Part shown: piece by piece, positions 44,101-51,080 of the stretch
Position numbering within the stretch: position 1 is the first letter of the stretch
Layout of the letters: each line of letters begins with the position of its first letter
NCBI GenBank assembly: GCA_947175295.1
Contig: CAMWMK010000004.1
Coordinates: 1 to 64,000, forward strand
From: an uncultured Porphyromonadaceae bacterium
GTDB lineage: Bacteria > Bacteroidota > Bacteroidia > Bacteroidales > Muribaculaceae
DNA length: 64,000 nucleotides
Direction: 5' to 3'
Made by a program: the position numbers and the translations under genes
The notes under the pieces: generated by a model
The model's database searches: none
The model's input: only the letters and a program-made list of their open reading frames with translations
Told to the model about the DNA's origin: nothing

Positions 44101-44601
44101 TTCGTCGAGTGTCGTGTCGAGTCCCATCTGGGTCACGTAGTTGGAGTCGAGTTCGAGCTGGTAGGTGTCGTCGAGGTCGGCCTCGTAAGCGAAAGTGCGG
44201 AGCACTGTCTGGAAGAAGGAGTCGATGGTAGACACCTTGAAGTCGCCGTAGTCGGTCAGAAGCACCTTGAGCGCGTATCGGCATAGGGAGGCGATTTCCT
44301 GCGGGGAGCAGGAGAATTCTTCGGTGAATCCGTCAAGATAGTCTACATCCTTGGTCTTTATGGCCGGTGTCCAGGAGGCGATGGCATTGAGTTTCTCCAC
44401 TATCCTCAGCTTCATCTCGTTGGTGGCCTTGTTGGTGAATGTTATGGCCAGGATATGCTGCAGCGACTCGCGCAGCGCGCGTGCTGGGCGTAGCTGACGT
44501 CCTCCCTTGCCGTCGGGCTGGGAGATATAGAATTCGATGAATTTTCTGGCCAGCGTGTAAGTCTTTCCTGACCCGGCTGAGGCTCTTTGAAGCTGAAGCA
44601 C
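41137..44601 (-). CDS. AddA-like UvrD helicase with C-terminal nuclease domain
   Basis: 1154 residues starting at GTG. Superfamily I helicase: Walker A in ASAGSGKTYTLARK (residues ~8-21), motif II DEFQDTSRLQW (~430), motif V-like SIMTVHKSKGLEF (~750) and a YVAYTRAVDELYIF block (~885). A RecB-type PD-(D/E)XK nuclease domain ends the protein (RPDRILLRPDGSAVIVDYKFGE). It should process double-strand DNA ends for recombination. In relatives the AddB partner is often adjacent; here the neighbour is a SUI1 gene instead. The last residues (VVRCTL) and stop are encoded by a heptamer array. Confidence 0.87.
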   Translation of the reverse strand: MLQLQRASAGSGKTYTLARKFIEFYISQPDGKGGRQLRPARALRESLQHILAITFTNKATNEMKLRIVEKLNAIASWTPAIKTKDVDYLDGFTEEFSCSPQEIASLCRYALKVLLTDYGDFKVSTIDSFFQTVLRTFAYEADLDDTYQLELDSNYVTQMGLDTTLDEIDSDLKSTQGSEWISSMMKQKAASNKGWNIFQKSQSNYNVYKEILDASKNLEKEDFKEIREKLDAYFEKNPDFHATYLKLCQIYETPLREAFDRMRESARAVRDAFLKAGLDMEKTAGQYLAGRVNNMAVTWRWDHPIEKGATFSIPEFTRKGTQTRVFDPKKENPYLNTTVEDHIQELAEEMYRCFDAWKAEAMSDRWRRWLIYRETMPYVGILQSVRENSRLFLTDSNTVELGETNSILHRIIGKDDAPFIYERLGSKLEHFLIDEFQDTSRLQWLNLRPLLSESDGNGHDNLIIGDAKQSIYRFRNADPSLITAEVPAWFKDSCRECGNTPAENTNWRSSKRIVKFNNLFFRFFSNELGQRMESLYSNTMQPYSHKEDIGYVRVSLFGKEKNDDKAPAHFDEIPGLIADMLDRGYRMSEIAVLVNTRIQGSQIIESLMAYNNSSEAKRKINFISADSLKAGESPAVQTVISILEAINNGTEARLNPEEERKDKGAGDWSRLKADFSFFAMSHPELSLQDALSRFLEGEYDPDAIRVMLAGMSTTVLPALVENIIRNFISPHARQSEAAFLAALQDITADYCEGHTADLGSFLRWWDAKGRFTSIASPEGSDAVSIMTVHKSKGLEFRCVIVPHSEQTLKPSKDKKKEWLWVEPDLSEAEDIPAIPWIPVWSHDRLADTPHAKTYGEYLENFLTDNVNNAYVAYTRAVDELYIFTPSPYTRKNPETSLIGHFLWRCGAEAQDIIPNINGTDGNVADLIPSPEEITVDEENLTWSFGTPLTRQEIEAGRKKKEAGPEDSVITDYRCSEHLPAIICSDPSSPDTDTLPSDLKEETPEEEESEESRRYGELMHSIMENIIIAADLPCALLKAKSTGHITRREMEEMQPMLARAIADVEPYGWFAPGCRVINERGIAVDGKVQRPDRILLRPDGSAVIVDYKFGEHRNDEDYCNQAIRYAYTLLKTGIAKKCEAYIWYVSLGEVVRCTL

Positions 44602-44617
44602 TTATTTAAATTTTAGT

Positions 44618-44701
44618 GATTGATAATCAATGTATAATGCATAATTCACAATGCATAAGCGTTAGTCTTAACCCTTAACCCTTAACCCTTAACCCTTAAC
44701 C
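44618..44701. repeat. Heptamer array, 12 units
   Basis: 84 bases in exact 7-base register: on the minus strand five GGTTAAG units, then ACTAACG and CTTATGC, then ATTGTGA/ATTATGC-type units, up to 17 bases before the AddA-like start. The SUI1 stop codon (44689-44691) is inside it. Two unrelated unit types thus share one register. Confidence 0.87.
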
Positions 44702-45042
44702 TTGAATCCCATTTCCTTCAGGAGTCGGATCACGTCGGCCTTGCGGTCGCCCTGGATGAGGATTTCGCCCCCGCGAGAGCTGCCTCCGGTGCCGAGCTTT
44801 TTCTTGAGTTTCTGGGCAATCTCGTCGATTTCTTCGTCGGAGATCTCGAAACCCTCGATGATGGTGGCTGTCTTCCCTCCACGTCCTTTCTTCTCGATCA
44901 GTACGTGGAGGGGAGATTTCTGACTTGCGGTAGCTGAGGATGCAGTCCTCAGCATGGTATTGTCATCGGTCGGGGTGTCGGCGGCTCCTTCCGGGAGTCC
45001 TGAGAGTGAGGCGAGAGCGTCTTTCCAGTCCATAATGCTCAT
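44689..45042 (-). CDS. SUI1/YciH-family translation factor
   Basis: 117 residues (114 if the ATG at 45033 is used). The C-terminal ~80 residues are an eIF1/SUI1 domain: VLIEKKGRGGKTATIIEGFE, the TGGSSRGGEILIQGD loop, and VIRLLKEMGFKVKG. Bacterial YciH acts on start-codon fidelity. The first ~40 residues are a polar tail. Lies between the AddA-like gene and a lipoprotein gene, 14 bp after the latter. Its last three codons and stop coincide with the first heptamer of the downstream array. Confidence 0.88.
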   Translation of the reverse strand: MSIMDWKDALASLSGLPEGAADTPTDDNTMLRTASSATASQKSPLHVLIEKKGRGGKTATIIEGFEISDEEIDEIAQKLKKKLGTGGSSRGGEILIQGDRKADVIRLLKEMGFKVKG

Positions 45043-45056
45043 AACACTTAAACTTC

Positions 45057-46139
45057 TTACAGATTCTCACGGATCTCCTTGACGCTCATGCAGCGTGCGG
45101 TGAGGTCGCCGTTGGCGTTATAGATGAAGAATGTCGGGAGCTGGCCTACGTTATACTGAAGAAATACCTTGTCCTGTCCGGCAGACGGATCGAGCACTGT
45201 GGTCCAGGGCAGGTTGGATGCTGCTTCTCGCCATCCGTATTGGTCACGGTCGGGGCTGACGTTGTAGATGTCTACCCGTCCCGCCTTATAGAGTTCGGCG
45301 AGCTGTCGGTTGATTTCGGGAGTGGCGCCGTCGCGCATAAGGGTGAAGGCTACGACTACCGGTTTTCCTTTGCCCACCAGGTCTGTGAGTTTCCTTTCTT
45401 TGCCGTTCTCATCGTTGAGGGCTATTTCGAGCACCTTTATTTCCTCGGCATTGATTACGGTGCGTATGCCGTTCTGGTCGTTATGATGGCGCTGTGCGGC
45501 ACGGGCGAGGTTGATCAGGAAGGGGGTGTGGGCGTCGTCGGGACGGAACTGCTGAAAGTTGTTGGCTACCGCCACGATGTAGCGGAAATCCTCGGTAGTC
45601 GGGTCGAAGAGTGCGCGGTTACCGATTGTCTTGGTGAGGATATAGTATGTCATCACGTTGCCCCGGCCGTCATGGATGTATTGGTTGTAGACGCGGCGCT
45701 TGAAGTTTGAGAGAGAGTCGGCGTTGTCGATGTAAGGCGAGAATGCGATCAGGTCTTTTTCAAACTGCGCCATGCGTGTCGCCTGCTCGGTTCCGGAGAC
45801 TGTGAACTCATGGCCGAAGTTCTGCTTGGAGCTGCTTACGGTGAGGGTCTCTGTGGAGTCTACGGGCAGGTAGATGTATTTGTCGTCGAGCGAAAGACGG
45901 AAGATTTCAGGGCCGCTTTGCTGGGGCTGGGAGAATGAAAACTGCCCCTTGCTGTCGGTTCGGGTTGAGTCTACGATGGTCCAATAGCCCGAAAAGTCGG
46001 CCTTTTCGAGCAGCACTTTGTCGCCGTCGCTGTCGGCGAGCTGTCCTTCTATCTTGAATCCCTTTTCGCCGCATCCTCCGGCGAGCGCGATGGCTGCCAC
46101 TGAAGCGGCAGCCGCGAAGTATCTTGCTATCTTGTTCAT
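45057..46139 (-). CDS. DUF4369 lipoprotein with thioredoxin-like domain lacking CXXC
   Basis: 360 residues. Signal peptide with lipobox (LAGGC, Cys ~23). Residues ~28-125 match DUF4369 (FKIEGQLADSDGDKVLLEKAD.. ). The C-terminal ~130 residues have an AhpC/TlpA-type thioredoxin fold (GKGKPVVVAFTLMRDGATPEINRQLAEL, then QLPTFFIYNANGDL with the cis-Pro), but the redox CXXC is absent, replaced by RDGATP. It is probably a periplasmic binding or structural protein rather than an oxidoreductase. Confidence 0.82.
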   Translation of the reverse strand: MNKIARYFAAAASVAAIALAGGCGEKGFKIEGQLADSDGDKVLLEKADFSGYWTIVDSTRTDSKGQFSFSQPQQSGPEIFRLSLDDKYIYLPVDSTETLTVSSSKQNFGHEFTVSGTEQATRMAQFEKDLIAFSPYIDNADSLSNFKRRVYNQYIHDGRGNVMTYYILTKTIGNRALFDPTTEDFRYIVAVANNFQQFRPDDAHTPFLINLARAAQRHHNDQNGIRTVINAEEIKVLEIALNDENGKERKLTDLVGKGKPVVVAFTLMRDGATPEINRQLAELYKAGRVDIYNVSPDRDQYGWREAASNLPWTTVLDPSAGQDKVFLQYNVGQLPTFFIYNANGDLTARCMSVKEIRENL

Positions 46140-46173
46140 GCTTCAATCAATTCTTAATGCATAATTCATAATG

Positions 46174-46205
46174 CAAAATTAGTGAAAAGTGAGCGGATAA
46201 GCAAT
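46174..46205 (-). promoter_or_regulatory. Promoter of the DUF4369 lipoprotein gene
   Basis: Minus strand ATTG (46205-46202), 20 bases, TAATTTTG (46181-46174). The -7 box overlaps the last unit of a four-unit heptamer array at 46151-46178 (TTCTTAA, TGCATAA, TTCATAA, TGCAAAA). Confidence 0.65.
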
Positions 46206-46236
46206 TATAAGGGCGATAAAATTTAGATTTTATGTA

Positions 46237-46707
46237 TTAATCCGGATTGGATTTCTTGAGTCGGCGGGCGGCTTTAGCCTCGTAATCGCGCAGGAGCTGA
46301 TTATATTGCTCAATTTGCTGCTCCGCATCAGGATTGTCCTTGTCCCAGAGCAGATGGTCGATCCACTCATTGACCCTGACGAACTCCTCGTCATTCCGGA
46401 TCTTACCTCGAGTCAGGACTCCGGCCATTCTCTTTGCCATACCGGACATCAGATCCTCCCCGAACTTCTCCATGAGAATCTGGTTTAGCTTTATCAGATA
46501 CTTAGATTCTATACCCTGCAGCATTTCTTTCGTATCTCCGATAAACATTCTCATCTCACGCAGTCGTCCTATCTCTACGCATTTATCGAAAATTTGACGG
46601 TACTCTTTCGAATAATCTTCATCAAAGTAGGGTGATTCTGATATGAATGTCAGCATTGTCTCGCCCCATTCCTGAAGTTTGGTAAACTCTTCACTTTTTT
46701 TTCTCAT
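46237..46707 (-). CDS. Tandem unknown protein, copy 1
   Basis: 156 residues, no signal peptide, highly charged and predicted helical. I do not recognise the family. Residues 1-17 are identical to copy 2; residues ~18-75 differ strongly; ~76-150 are nearly identical in all three copies (ILMEKFGED.., LTRGKIRNDEEFVRVNEWID, then HLLWDKDNPDAEQQIEQYNQ). It ends in KKSNPD, unlike the RKKQS of the others. Third gene of the array in transcription order, separated from copy 2 by 66 bp. Likely cytoplasmic; function unknown. Confidence 0.7.
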   Translation of the reverse strand: MRKKSEEFTKLQEWGETMLTFISESPYFDEDYSKEYRQIFDKCVEIGRLREMRMFIGDTKEMLQGIESKYLIKLNQILMEKFGEDLMSGMAKRMAGVLTRGKIRNDEEFVRVNEWIDHLLWDKDNPDAEQQIEQYNQLLRDYEAKAARRLKKSNPD

Positions 46708-46773
46708 CGTATAGTAGTCGTATTAAGAAGTTTATAATGAGAAGCACATCTATCTCAAGTCTCATCCATAATT

Positions 46774-47244
46774 TCAAGACTGTTTCTTGCGGAGACGTCG
46801 CGCAGCTCTTTCCTCATAATCGCGCAGGAGCTGGTTGTACTGTTCGATCTGCTGCTCCGCATCGGGGTTGTCTTTGTCCCAAAGCAGATGGTCGATCCAC
46901 TCATTGACCCTGACAAACTCATCGTCATTCCGGATCTTGCCGCGAGTCAGGACTCCTGCCATCCTCTTTTCCATACCGGACATCAGATCCTCCCCGAACT
47001 TCTCCATGAGAATTCGATTAATTCCTATTATATCTTTTTGATTCAATCCCATAACCATTTCATTCAGATCTCCAATTAACATTTTCATAATCGATAATCT
47101 GCCTATTTTTATGCATTTGTTGAGTGATTTCAGCCAACTTTCGGCTATGAAAATGTTTCCCTTATCGTTTGACTCAAGCAGATACATGAGTATAGTTTCT
47201 CCCCATTCCTGAAGTTTGGTAAACTCTTCACTTTTTTTTCTCAT
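46774..47244 (-). CDS. Tandem unknown protein, copy 2
   Basis: 156 residues, same layout as copy 1: constant N-terminus, a variable middle here with a GNIFIAESWLKSLNKCIKIG-like helix, and a constant C-terminal half. The C-terminal end (ERAARRLRKKQS) equals that of copy 3. Start codon context and the following 66-bp spacer are the same as for copy 1. The variable middle is more A/T-rich than the constant part. Confidence 0.7.
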   Translation of the reverse strand: MRKKSEEFTKLQEWGETILMYLLESNDKGNIFIAESWLKSLNKCIKIGRLSIMKMLIGDLNEMVMGLNQKDIIGINRILMEKFGEDLMSGMEKRMAGVLTRGKIRNDDEFVRVNEWIDHLLWDKDNPDAEQQIEQYNQLLRDYEERAARRLRKKQS

Positions 47245-47310
47245 CGTATAGTAGTCGTATTAAGAAGTTTATAATGAGAAGCACATCTATCTCAAGTCTC
47301 ATCCATAATT

Positions 47311-47781
47311 TCAAGACTGTTTCTTGCGGAGACGTCGCGCAGCTCTTTCCTCATAATCGCGCAGGAGCTGATTATATTGCTCGATTTGCTGCTCCGCGTC
47401 GGGATTGCCCTTGTCCCAGAGCAGATGGTCGATCCACTCATTGACTCTGACGAACTCCTCGTCATTCCGGATTTTTCCTCGAGTCAGGATGGCTGCCATG
47501 TCCTTGATTTTCTTGGAGCTGATGTCTTCCCCGAACTTCTCCATCAGAATATCATCTAACGCTTTGAGATGTGTTAAAGACATGTCTTCCACAATCCATT
47601 TAACATCATTCACTGCAATCCTCATTTGAACTAAACTGTTATGTTCAAAACTGACTCTGATTCCTTCGTTAAACATTTCATATATATTGCTGGACATCTC
47701 TCCTGATTCATATGCATATGAAAGAATTGTTTCTCCGAAGGATTTCAGTCTTTCCATTTCGAGTTGTTTTTTATTTTTCAT
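47311..47781 (-). CDS. Tandem unknown protein, copy 3
   Basis: 156 residues. It differs from the others from the start (MKNKKQLEMERLKSFGETIL) and in the middle, but rejoins them from ILMEKFGED on, with ISSKKIKDMAAI in place of LMSGMAKRMAGV. At DNA level its last ~58 codons are a mosaic: the extreme 3' end equals copy 2, while the next stretch (around 47,360-47,470) follows copy 1. Promoter-proximal of the three. Confidence 0.7.
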   Translation of the reverse strand: MKNKKQLEMERLKSFGETILSYAYESGEMSSNIYEMFNEGIRVSFEHNSLVQMRIAVNDVKWIVEDMSLTHLKALDDILMEKFGEDISSKKIKDMAAILTRGKIRNDEEFVRVNEWIDHLLWDKGNPDAEQQIEQYNQLLRDYEERAARRLRKKQS

Positions 47782-47798
47782 TGTAACGATAAAATAAT

Positions 47799-47888
47799 TT
47801 ATATAAAAAGGTTAAATAATAATATGGTGTAGGCACTTGCATAGAGTGCAGAAAGTGATGATAGTAAAAATGTAATTAACGTTTTCAT
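47799..47888 (-). CDS. Small hydrophobic peptide upstream of the tandem array
   Basis: 29 residues, MKTLITFLLSSLSA then mostly hydrophobic residues to LLFNLFI; one probable membrane helix or a bare signal peptide. It starts ~30 bases after a good promoter and lies 17 bases before copy 3, so it would be the first cistron. It could be a membrane peptide, a leader peptide, or chance. Confidence 0.35.
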   Translation of the reverse strand: MKTLITFLLSSLSALYASAYTILLFNLFI

Positions 47889-47925
47889 GATATTTTTATA
47901 TTTGTAAGGATTTTGTTTATGCGGC

Positions 47926-47957
47926 TAAAGTTAAAATTCTTTTTTGAGATATACAAA
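47926..47957 (-). promoter_or_regulatory. Promoter of the tandem array
   Basis: Minus strand TTTG (47957-47954), 20 bases, TAACTTTA (47933-47926). One mismatch from the -7 consensus. Transcript would run through the small ORF into copies 3, 2 and 1. From here to 48,031 I see nothing else. Confidence 0.7.
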
Positions 47958-48031
47958 TTTTTTGGCTTATTTTTTAAGAATTTGTTAATCTGTACCCACA
48001 TTTTTGATTATAGACCAATCTTAATGAATAG

Positions 48032-48067
48032 AAAAGAGGACTCACCTGCCGGGTGAGTCCTCTTTTT
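48032..48067. terminator. Bidirectional terminator after the Ala-rich gene
   Basis: 15-bp perfect stem (48032-48046 with 48052-48066), 5-base loop, A and T runs on either side. It ends the minus-strand gene at 48105. Confidence 0.93.
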
Positions 48068-48104
48068 CAAAAATTTGAAGCTGTCAATAATTTATCATTG
48101 ATCA

Positions 48105-48569
48105 TTAGTCTGAAAGGTCTTTTGCCTTCTTTGCAGCGGCTTCGGATGCTTTTGAAGCTAATTCCGACACCTTGCTGAATGCTTTGGCGGCAAAGCCCTG
48201 GATAGTGTCTTTCGCATCGTCGACTTTATCGCCGAGGGCATCTTTGGCGTCGGCGAGCTTGTCCTGAAGGTTGTCTTTCAGATCGGCGGCCTTGTCCTGA
48301 GCCTGAGCTGCCGCCTGCTGAGCTGCAGTCTTAGCGTCGGCGAGCTTTTCGGCTGCCGCTTCTTTTGCTTCAGCAAGCTTTTCAGCAGCCGCATCTTTGG
48401 CATCGGCAGCCGCATCTTTGGCCTGAGTGAGTTTGTCGGCTGCCGCGTCTTTGGCTGCCGCCATTCCGGATTCGGCTGCGATTTTTGCTGATTCAGATGA
48501 AATTTCCGCTGCTGTCTTAGATACTTCCGCCGCCGCTTTCGCTGCGGCCATATTCAAATTGTTTTCCAT
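48105..48569 (-). CDS. Ala/Lys/Asp-rich LEA-like amphipathic helix protein
   Basis: 154 residues, about half Ala. Repeats of the form AAAEKLAEAKEAA and DAKDAAADKL run the length, an 11-residue-type amphipathic periodicity like group 3 late-embryogenesis-abundant proteins and apolipoprotein-like bacterial proteins. No signal peptide. Such proteins are mostly disordered in solution and protect membranes or proteins in stress; that role is inference. Single gene; the stop lies in a four-unit heptamer array (48081-48108) before the terminator. Confidence 0.65.
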   Translation of the reverse strand: MENNLNMAAAKAAAEVSKTAAEISSESAKIAAESGMAAAKDAAADKLTQAKDAAADAKDAAAEKLAEAKEAAAEKLADAKTAAQQAAAQAQDKAADLKDNLQDKLADAKDALGDKVDDAKDTIQGFAAKAFSKVSELASKASEAAAKKAKDLSD

Positions 48570-48678
48570 AGTTTTATAAGTTTAAGGGGTTTAATTGGTT
48601 TAGGGGGGACTGTGTTAAAGGGTTTTTAGGGCCTTAAGGGTAATCCCTATTGAATAAACACTCGTATCGGTTTCTTGG

Positions 48679-48720
48679 TTCAATTCCTTACGTTGCGTAG
48701 CCGATTATGAATTATGCATT
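48679..48720. repeat. Heptamer array, 6 units
   Basis: On the minus strand AATGCAT, AATTCAT, AATCGGC, TACGCAA, CGTAAGG, AATTGAA in 7-base register. The first two units encode the last residues (MHNS) and stop (48705-48707) of dapL. The GGCTACGC element also seen at 20,502 and 3,464 is included. Confidence 0.75.
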
Positions 48721-49928
48721 CGATTAAGGGCTTCCCTTGTGGCTTCATGGGTATTGAAGGCAGTCAGGCGGAGATAGCCTTCCCCTTCGGCGCCGAAGCC
48801 TGATCCGGGAGTGCCGACTATGCCGTGGGTCTTCAGCAGATGGTCGAAGAATTCCCATGAAGTCATTCCGTCGGGTGTCTTAAGCCATATATAAGGAGAG
48901 TCGACGCCTCCGGCTGTCTCGTATCCGGCTGCCGACAGGGCATCGCGCATCATACGGGCATTTTCCATGTAATATTCCACAGTCTCCATGATTTGCGCCC
49001 GTCCTTCCGGCGAGTAGACAGCCTCGGCCGCGCGCTGCGAGATGTATGACGCTCCGTTGAACTTTGTGCACTGGCGGCGGTTCCAAAGTCGGTTGAGGCA
49101 GACTTCGTTTCCTTCGGAATCATTCCCCTTCAGAGCTTTCGGAACCACGGTATACCCACAGCGGACACCCGTAAAACCGACTGTCTTTGAGAAACTTCGG
49201 AATTCCACAGCCACTTCCTTGGCTCCCTCGATCTCGTAGATGCTGTGTGGCACGTCTGCGCTGTGGATATACGCCTCATAGGCGGAATCGAAGAGTATGA
49301 GGCAGCCGTTATCCCGTGCGTAATCCACCCATTTCTTCAGTTCGTCGCGGGTCATGGCTGTACCCGTAGGATTATTGGGGCTGCAGAGGTAGATTACGTC
49401 GGGTCGCTCCTCCGGCAACTGTGGCACATATCCGTTGGCCTTATTGACAGGAATATATATTATCCCCTCATGGTGCTCGCCATGGCGCCTTCCCCCGCGT
49501 CCTCCCATCACGTTGGTGTCAACGTAGACGGGATATACAGGATCCGTCACAGCTACCTTTAGGTCTTGCGCCAGTATGTCGAAGAAGTTTCCGAGGTCGC
49601 TCTTGGCTCCGTCGCCGATGAATATCTCGTCGGCCTTGATGTCAAGACCGAGGCGGCCATAGTCACAGTCGGCTATTTTGTCACGCAGGAATGCATAGCC
49701 CTGCTCGGGACCGTAGCCATGGAAGGTTTCGGTGGCGCCCTCATCGTCTACGGCGCGGTGCATGGCCTCGATGGCTGCCCGGCAAAGCGGGCGTGTCACA
49801 TCACCGATGCCCATGCGGATTATCTTAACGTCAGGATTGGCATCCTGGAAATCCTTTACCCGTCTGGCCACTTCCGAAAATAGATATGACTCAGGGAGGA
49901 GGAGGAAATTATCGTTTATCCTTATCAT
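48705..49928 (-). CDS. dapL: LL-diaminopimelate aminotransferase
   Basis: 407 residues, class I/II PLP aminotransferase of the DapL type. N-terminal INDNFLLLPESYLFSEVARRV and IRMGIGDVTRPL are diagnostic; the PLP lysine is in FRSFSKTVGFTGVRCGY (~240). It makes LL-diaminopimelate from tetrahydrodipicolinate in one step, bypassing the succinylase route, for lysine and peptidoglycan. The next enzyme, DapF, is encoded just upstream, so the pair forms an operon. C-terminus (MHNS) is array-derived. Confidence 0.95.
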   Translation of the reverse strand: MIRINDNFLLLPESYLFSEVARRVKDFQDANPDVKIIRMGIGDVTRPLCRAAIEAMHRAVDDEGATETFHGYGPEQGYAFLRDKIADCDYGRLGLDIKADEIFIGDGAKSDLGNFFDILAQDLKVAVTDPVYPVYVDTNVMGGRGGRRHGEHHEGIIYIPVNKANGYVPQLPEERPDVIYLCSPNNPTGTAMTRDELKKWVDYARDNGCLILFDSAYEAYIHSADVPHSIYEIEGAKEVAVEFRSFSKTVGFTGVRCGYTVVPKALKGNDSEGNEVCLNRLWNRRQCTKFNGASYISQRAAEAVYSPEGRAQIMETVEYYMENARMMRDALSAAGYETAGGVDSPYIWLKTPDGMTSWEFFDHLLKTHGIVGTPGSGFGAEGEGYLRLTAFNTHEATREALNRMHNS

Positions 49929-49932
49929 TTTT

Positions 49933-49995
49933 GAATTGAGAATTGAGAATTGAGAATTGGGAATTGATCTTTAATCATTGATAATTAATCATTGA
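49933..49995. repeat. Heptamer array filling the dapF-dapL gap, 9 units
   Basis: On the minus strand nine contiguous 7-base units: TCAATGA, TTAATTA, TCAATGA, TTAAAGA, then five TCAATTC-type units, ending four bases before the dapL ATG. It contains the dapF stop (49985-49987). Confidence 0.9.
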
Positions 49996-50794
49996 CTTCC
50001 CCATGGAAGACGGTTGTGGCAGGCCCGGTCATCAGTACGTGTCCTCGGTCATCGAGTGAGATGCGGAGGTCGCCTCCGCGGAGATGGACTGTCACGTCGC
50101 ATCCGGTGAGGCCTTTGGCGATGGCGGCCACAGCTGTGGCGCAGGCGCCGGTGCCGCAGGCCATCGTCTCGCCGCTGCCCCGTTCCCAAACGCGCATCTC
50201 CACTTCGTCGTTGCCCGCAAGTCGTGCGAATTCTATATTGGAGCGGTCGGGAAAGCGGTCATGCTTCTCGGCCATCGGACCTTTGCCGAGCACCATCTCG
50301 TCGGTCAGCGGCTCATCGGCGTAGCATACGAAGTGAGGATTGCCCATTGAGATGACGCTTCCGGAAAGGCGGGAGCCGTCTGGTAGTTCGATTGTCTCTT
50401 CAGTCGTTTCTATTTCCGGCTTTCCCATGTCTACCGTGACCCAAGTCTCAGCATCCCCCGGTTTGGCATCCGGATCGATGTCTATGATTTTGACTCCGGA
50501 AAGAGTGTCGATTTCCAGATGATGCTTGTCAGTGAGGCCTTTGTCGAATACAAATTTAGCTACGCAGCGTATGCCGTTGCCGCACATTCGGCCTTCCGAA
50601 CCGTCGGCGTTGAAAATCCGCATGAGGAAATCAGCTTTATCGGAAGAGCAGATGAGGATGATGCCGTCGCCGCCGATACCCTTATGTCGGTCGCTTAGCC
50701 GTACGGCAAGATCAGCTACGTTTTCAGGTAGTTCGTTGCGACAGTCGATATAGACATAGTCGTTGCCGCAACCGTGCATTTTCGTGAATTTCAT
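49985..50794 (-). CDS. dapF: Diaminopimelate epimerase
   Basis: 269 residues. The two catalytic cysteines are in GRMCGNGIRC (~71) and MACGTGACATAV (~213). Converts LL- to meso-diaminopimelate for peptidoglycan and lysine. N-terminus KFTKMHGCGNDYVYID is canonical. First gene of dapF-dapL. The last residues (VND) and stop are in the heptamer array. Confidence 0.96.
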   Translation of the reverse strand: MKFTKMHGCGNDYVYIDCRNELPENVADLAVRLSDRHKGIGGDGIILICSSDKADFLMRIFNADGSEGRMCGNGIRCVAKFVFDKGLTDKHHLEIDTLSGVKIIDIDPDAKPGDAETWVTVDMGKPEIETTEETIELPDGSRLSGSVISMGNPHFVCYADEPLTDEMVLGKGPMAEKHDRFPDRSNIEFARLAGNDEVEMRVWERGSGETMACGTGACATAVAAIAKGLTGCDVTVHLRGGDLRISLDDRGHVLMTGPATTVFHGEVND

Positions 50795-50825
50795 CTTTTA
50801 CCTGTTAGATTTATGTGTTTTGATT

Positions 50826-50859
50826 GCAAAGTTAGCAAAAATTCATCATACTTCATCAA
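50826..50859 (-). promoter_or_regulatory. Promoter of dapF-dapL
   Basis: Minus strand TTTG (50859-50856), 22 bases, TAACTTTG (50833-50826). Spacer slightly long. The rest of the 380-base gap to 51,175 holds only the repeat at 51,081 and A/T-rich sequence. Confidence 0.65.
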
Positions 50860-51080
50860 AAATATGGAATTTTTATTTTTGTTGTGGCTCATTAAATTGT
50901 CAGGATAAGGTGGTAAGGATTTTCTTATGTAGTAACTTTACGCAAAAAAATATGCCTTCGCGCATCCCCCTAAGGTTGACGCTTTACGCGTCATTTTAGG
51001 TGAAATTTAAATTAAGTATCTGTTTAAATTAAATGTATGGTGTCATAAAGATATTTTCAGCTGAAATACAGCGACAAATA

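Larger units (their letters stand above)
46237..47781. repeat. Three-unit tandem gene repeat, period 537 bp
   Basis: Gene starts and ends recur at exactly 537 bp (46237, 46774, 47311; all 471 bp long). The spacers 46708-46773 and 47245-47310 are identical by eye. Strong conservation covers the spacer, the first ~50 bases and the last ~240 bases of each gene; the centre diverges. Confidence 0.85.

Noticed and set aside
44667-44701. Telomere-like CCCTTAA repeats
   Set aside because: Part of a 12-unit heptamer array whose other units are unrelated; internal position rules out a telomere.
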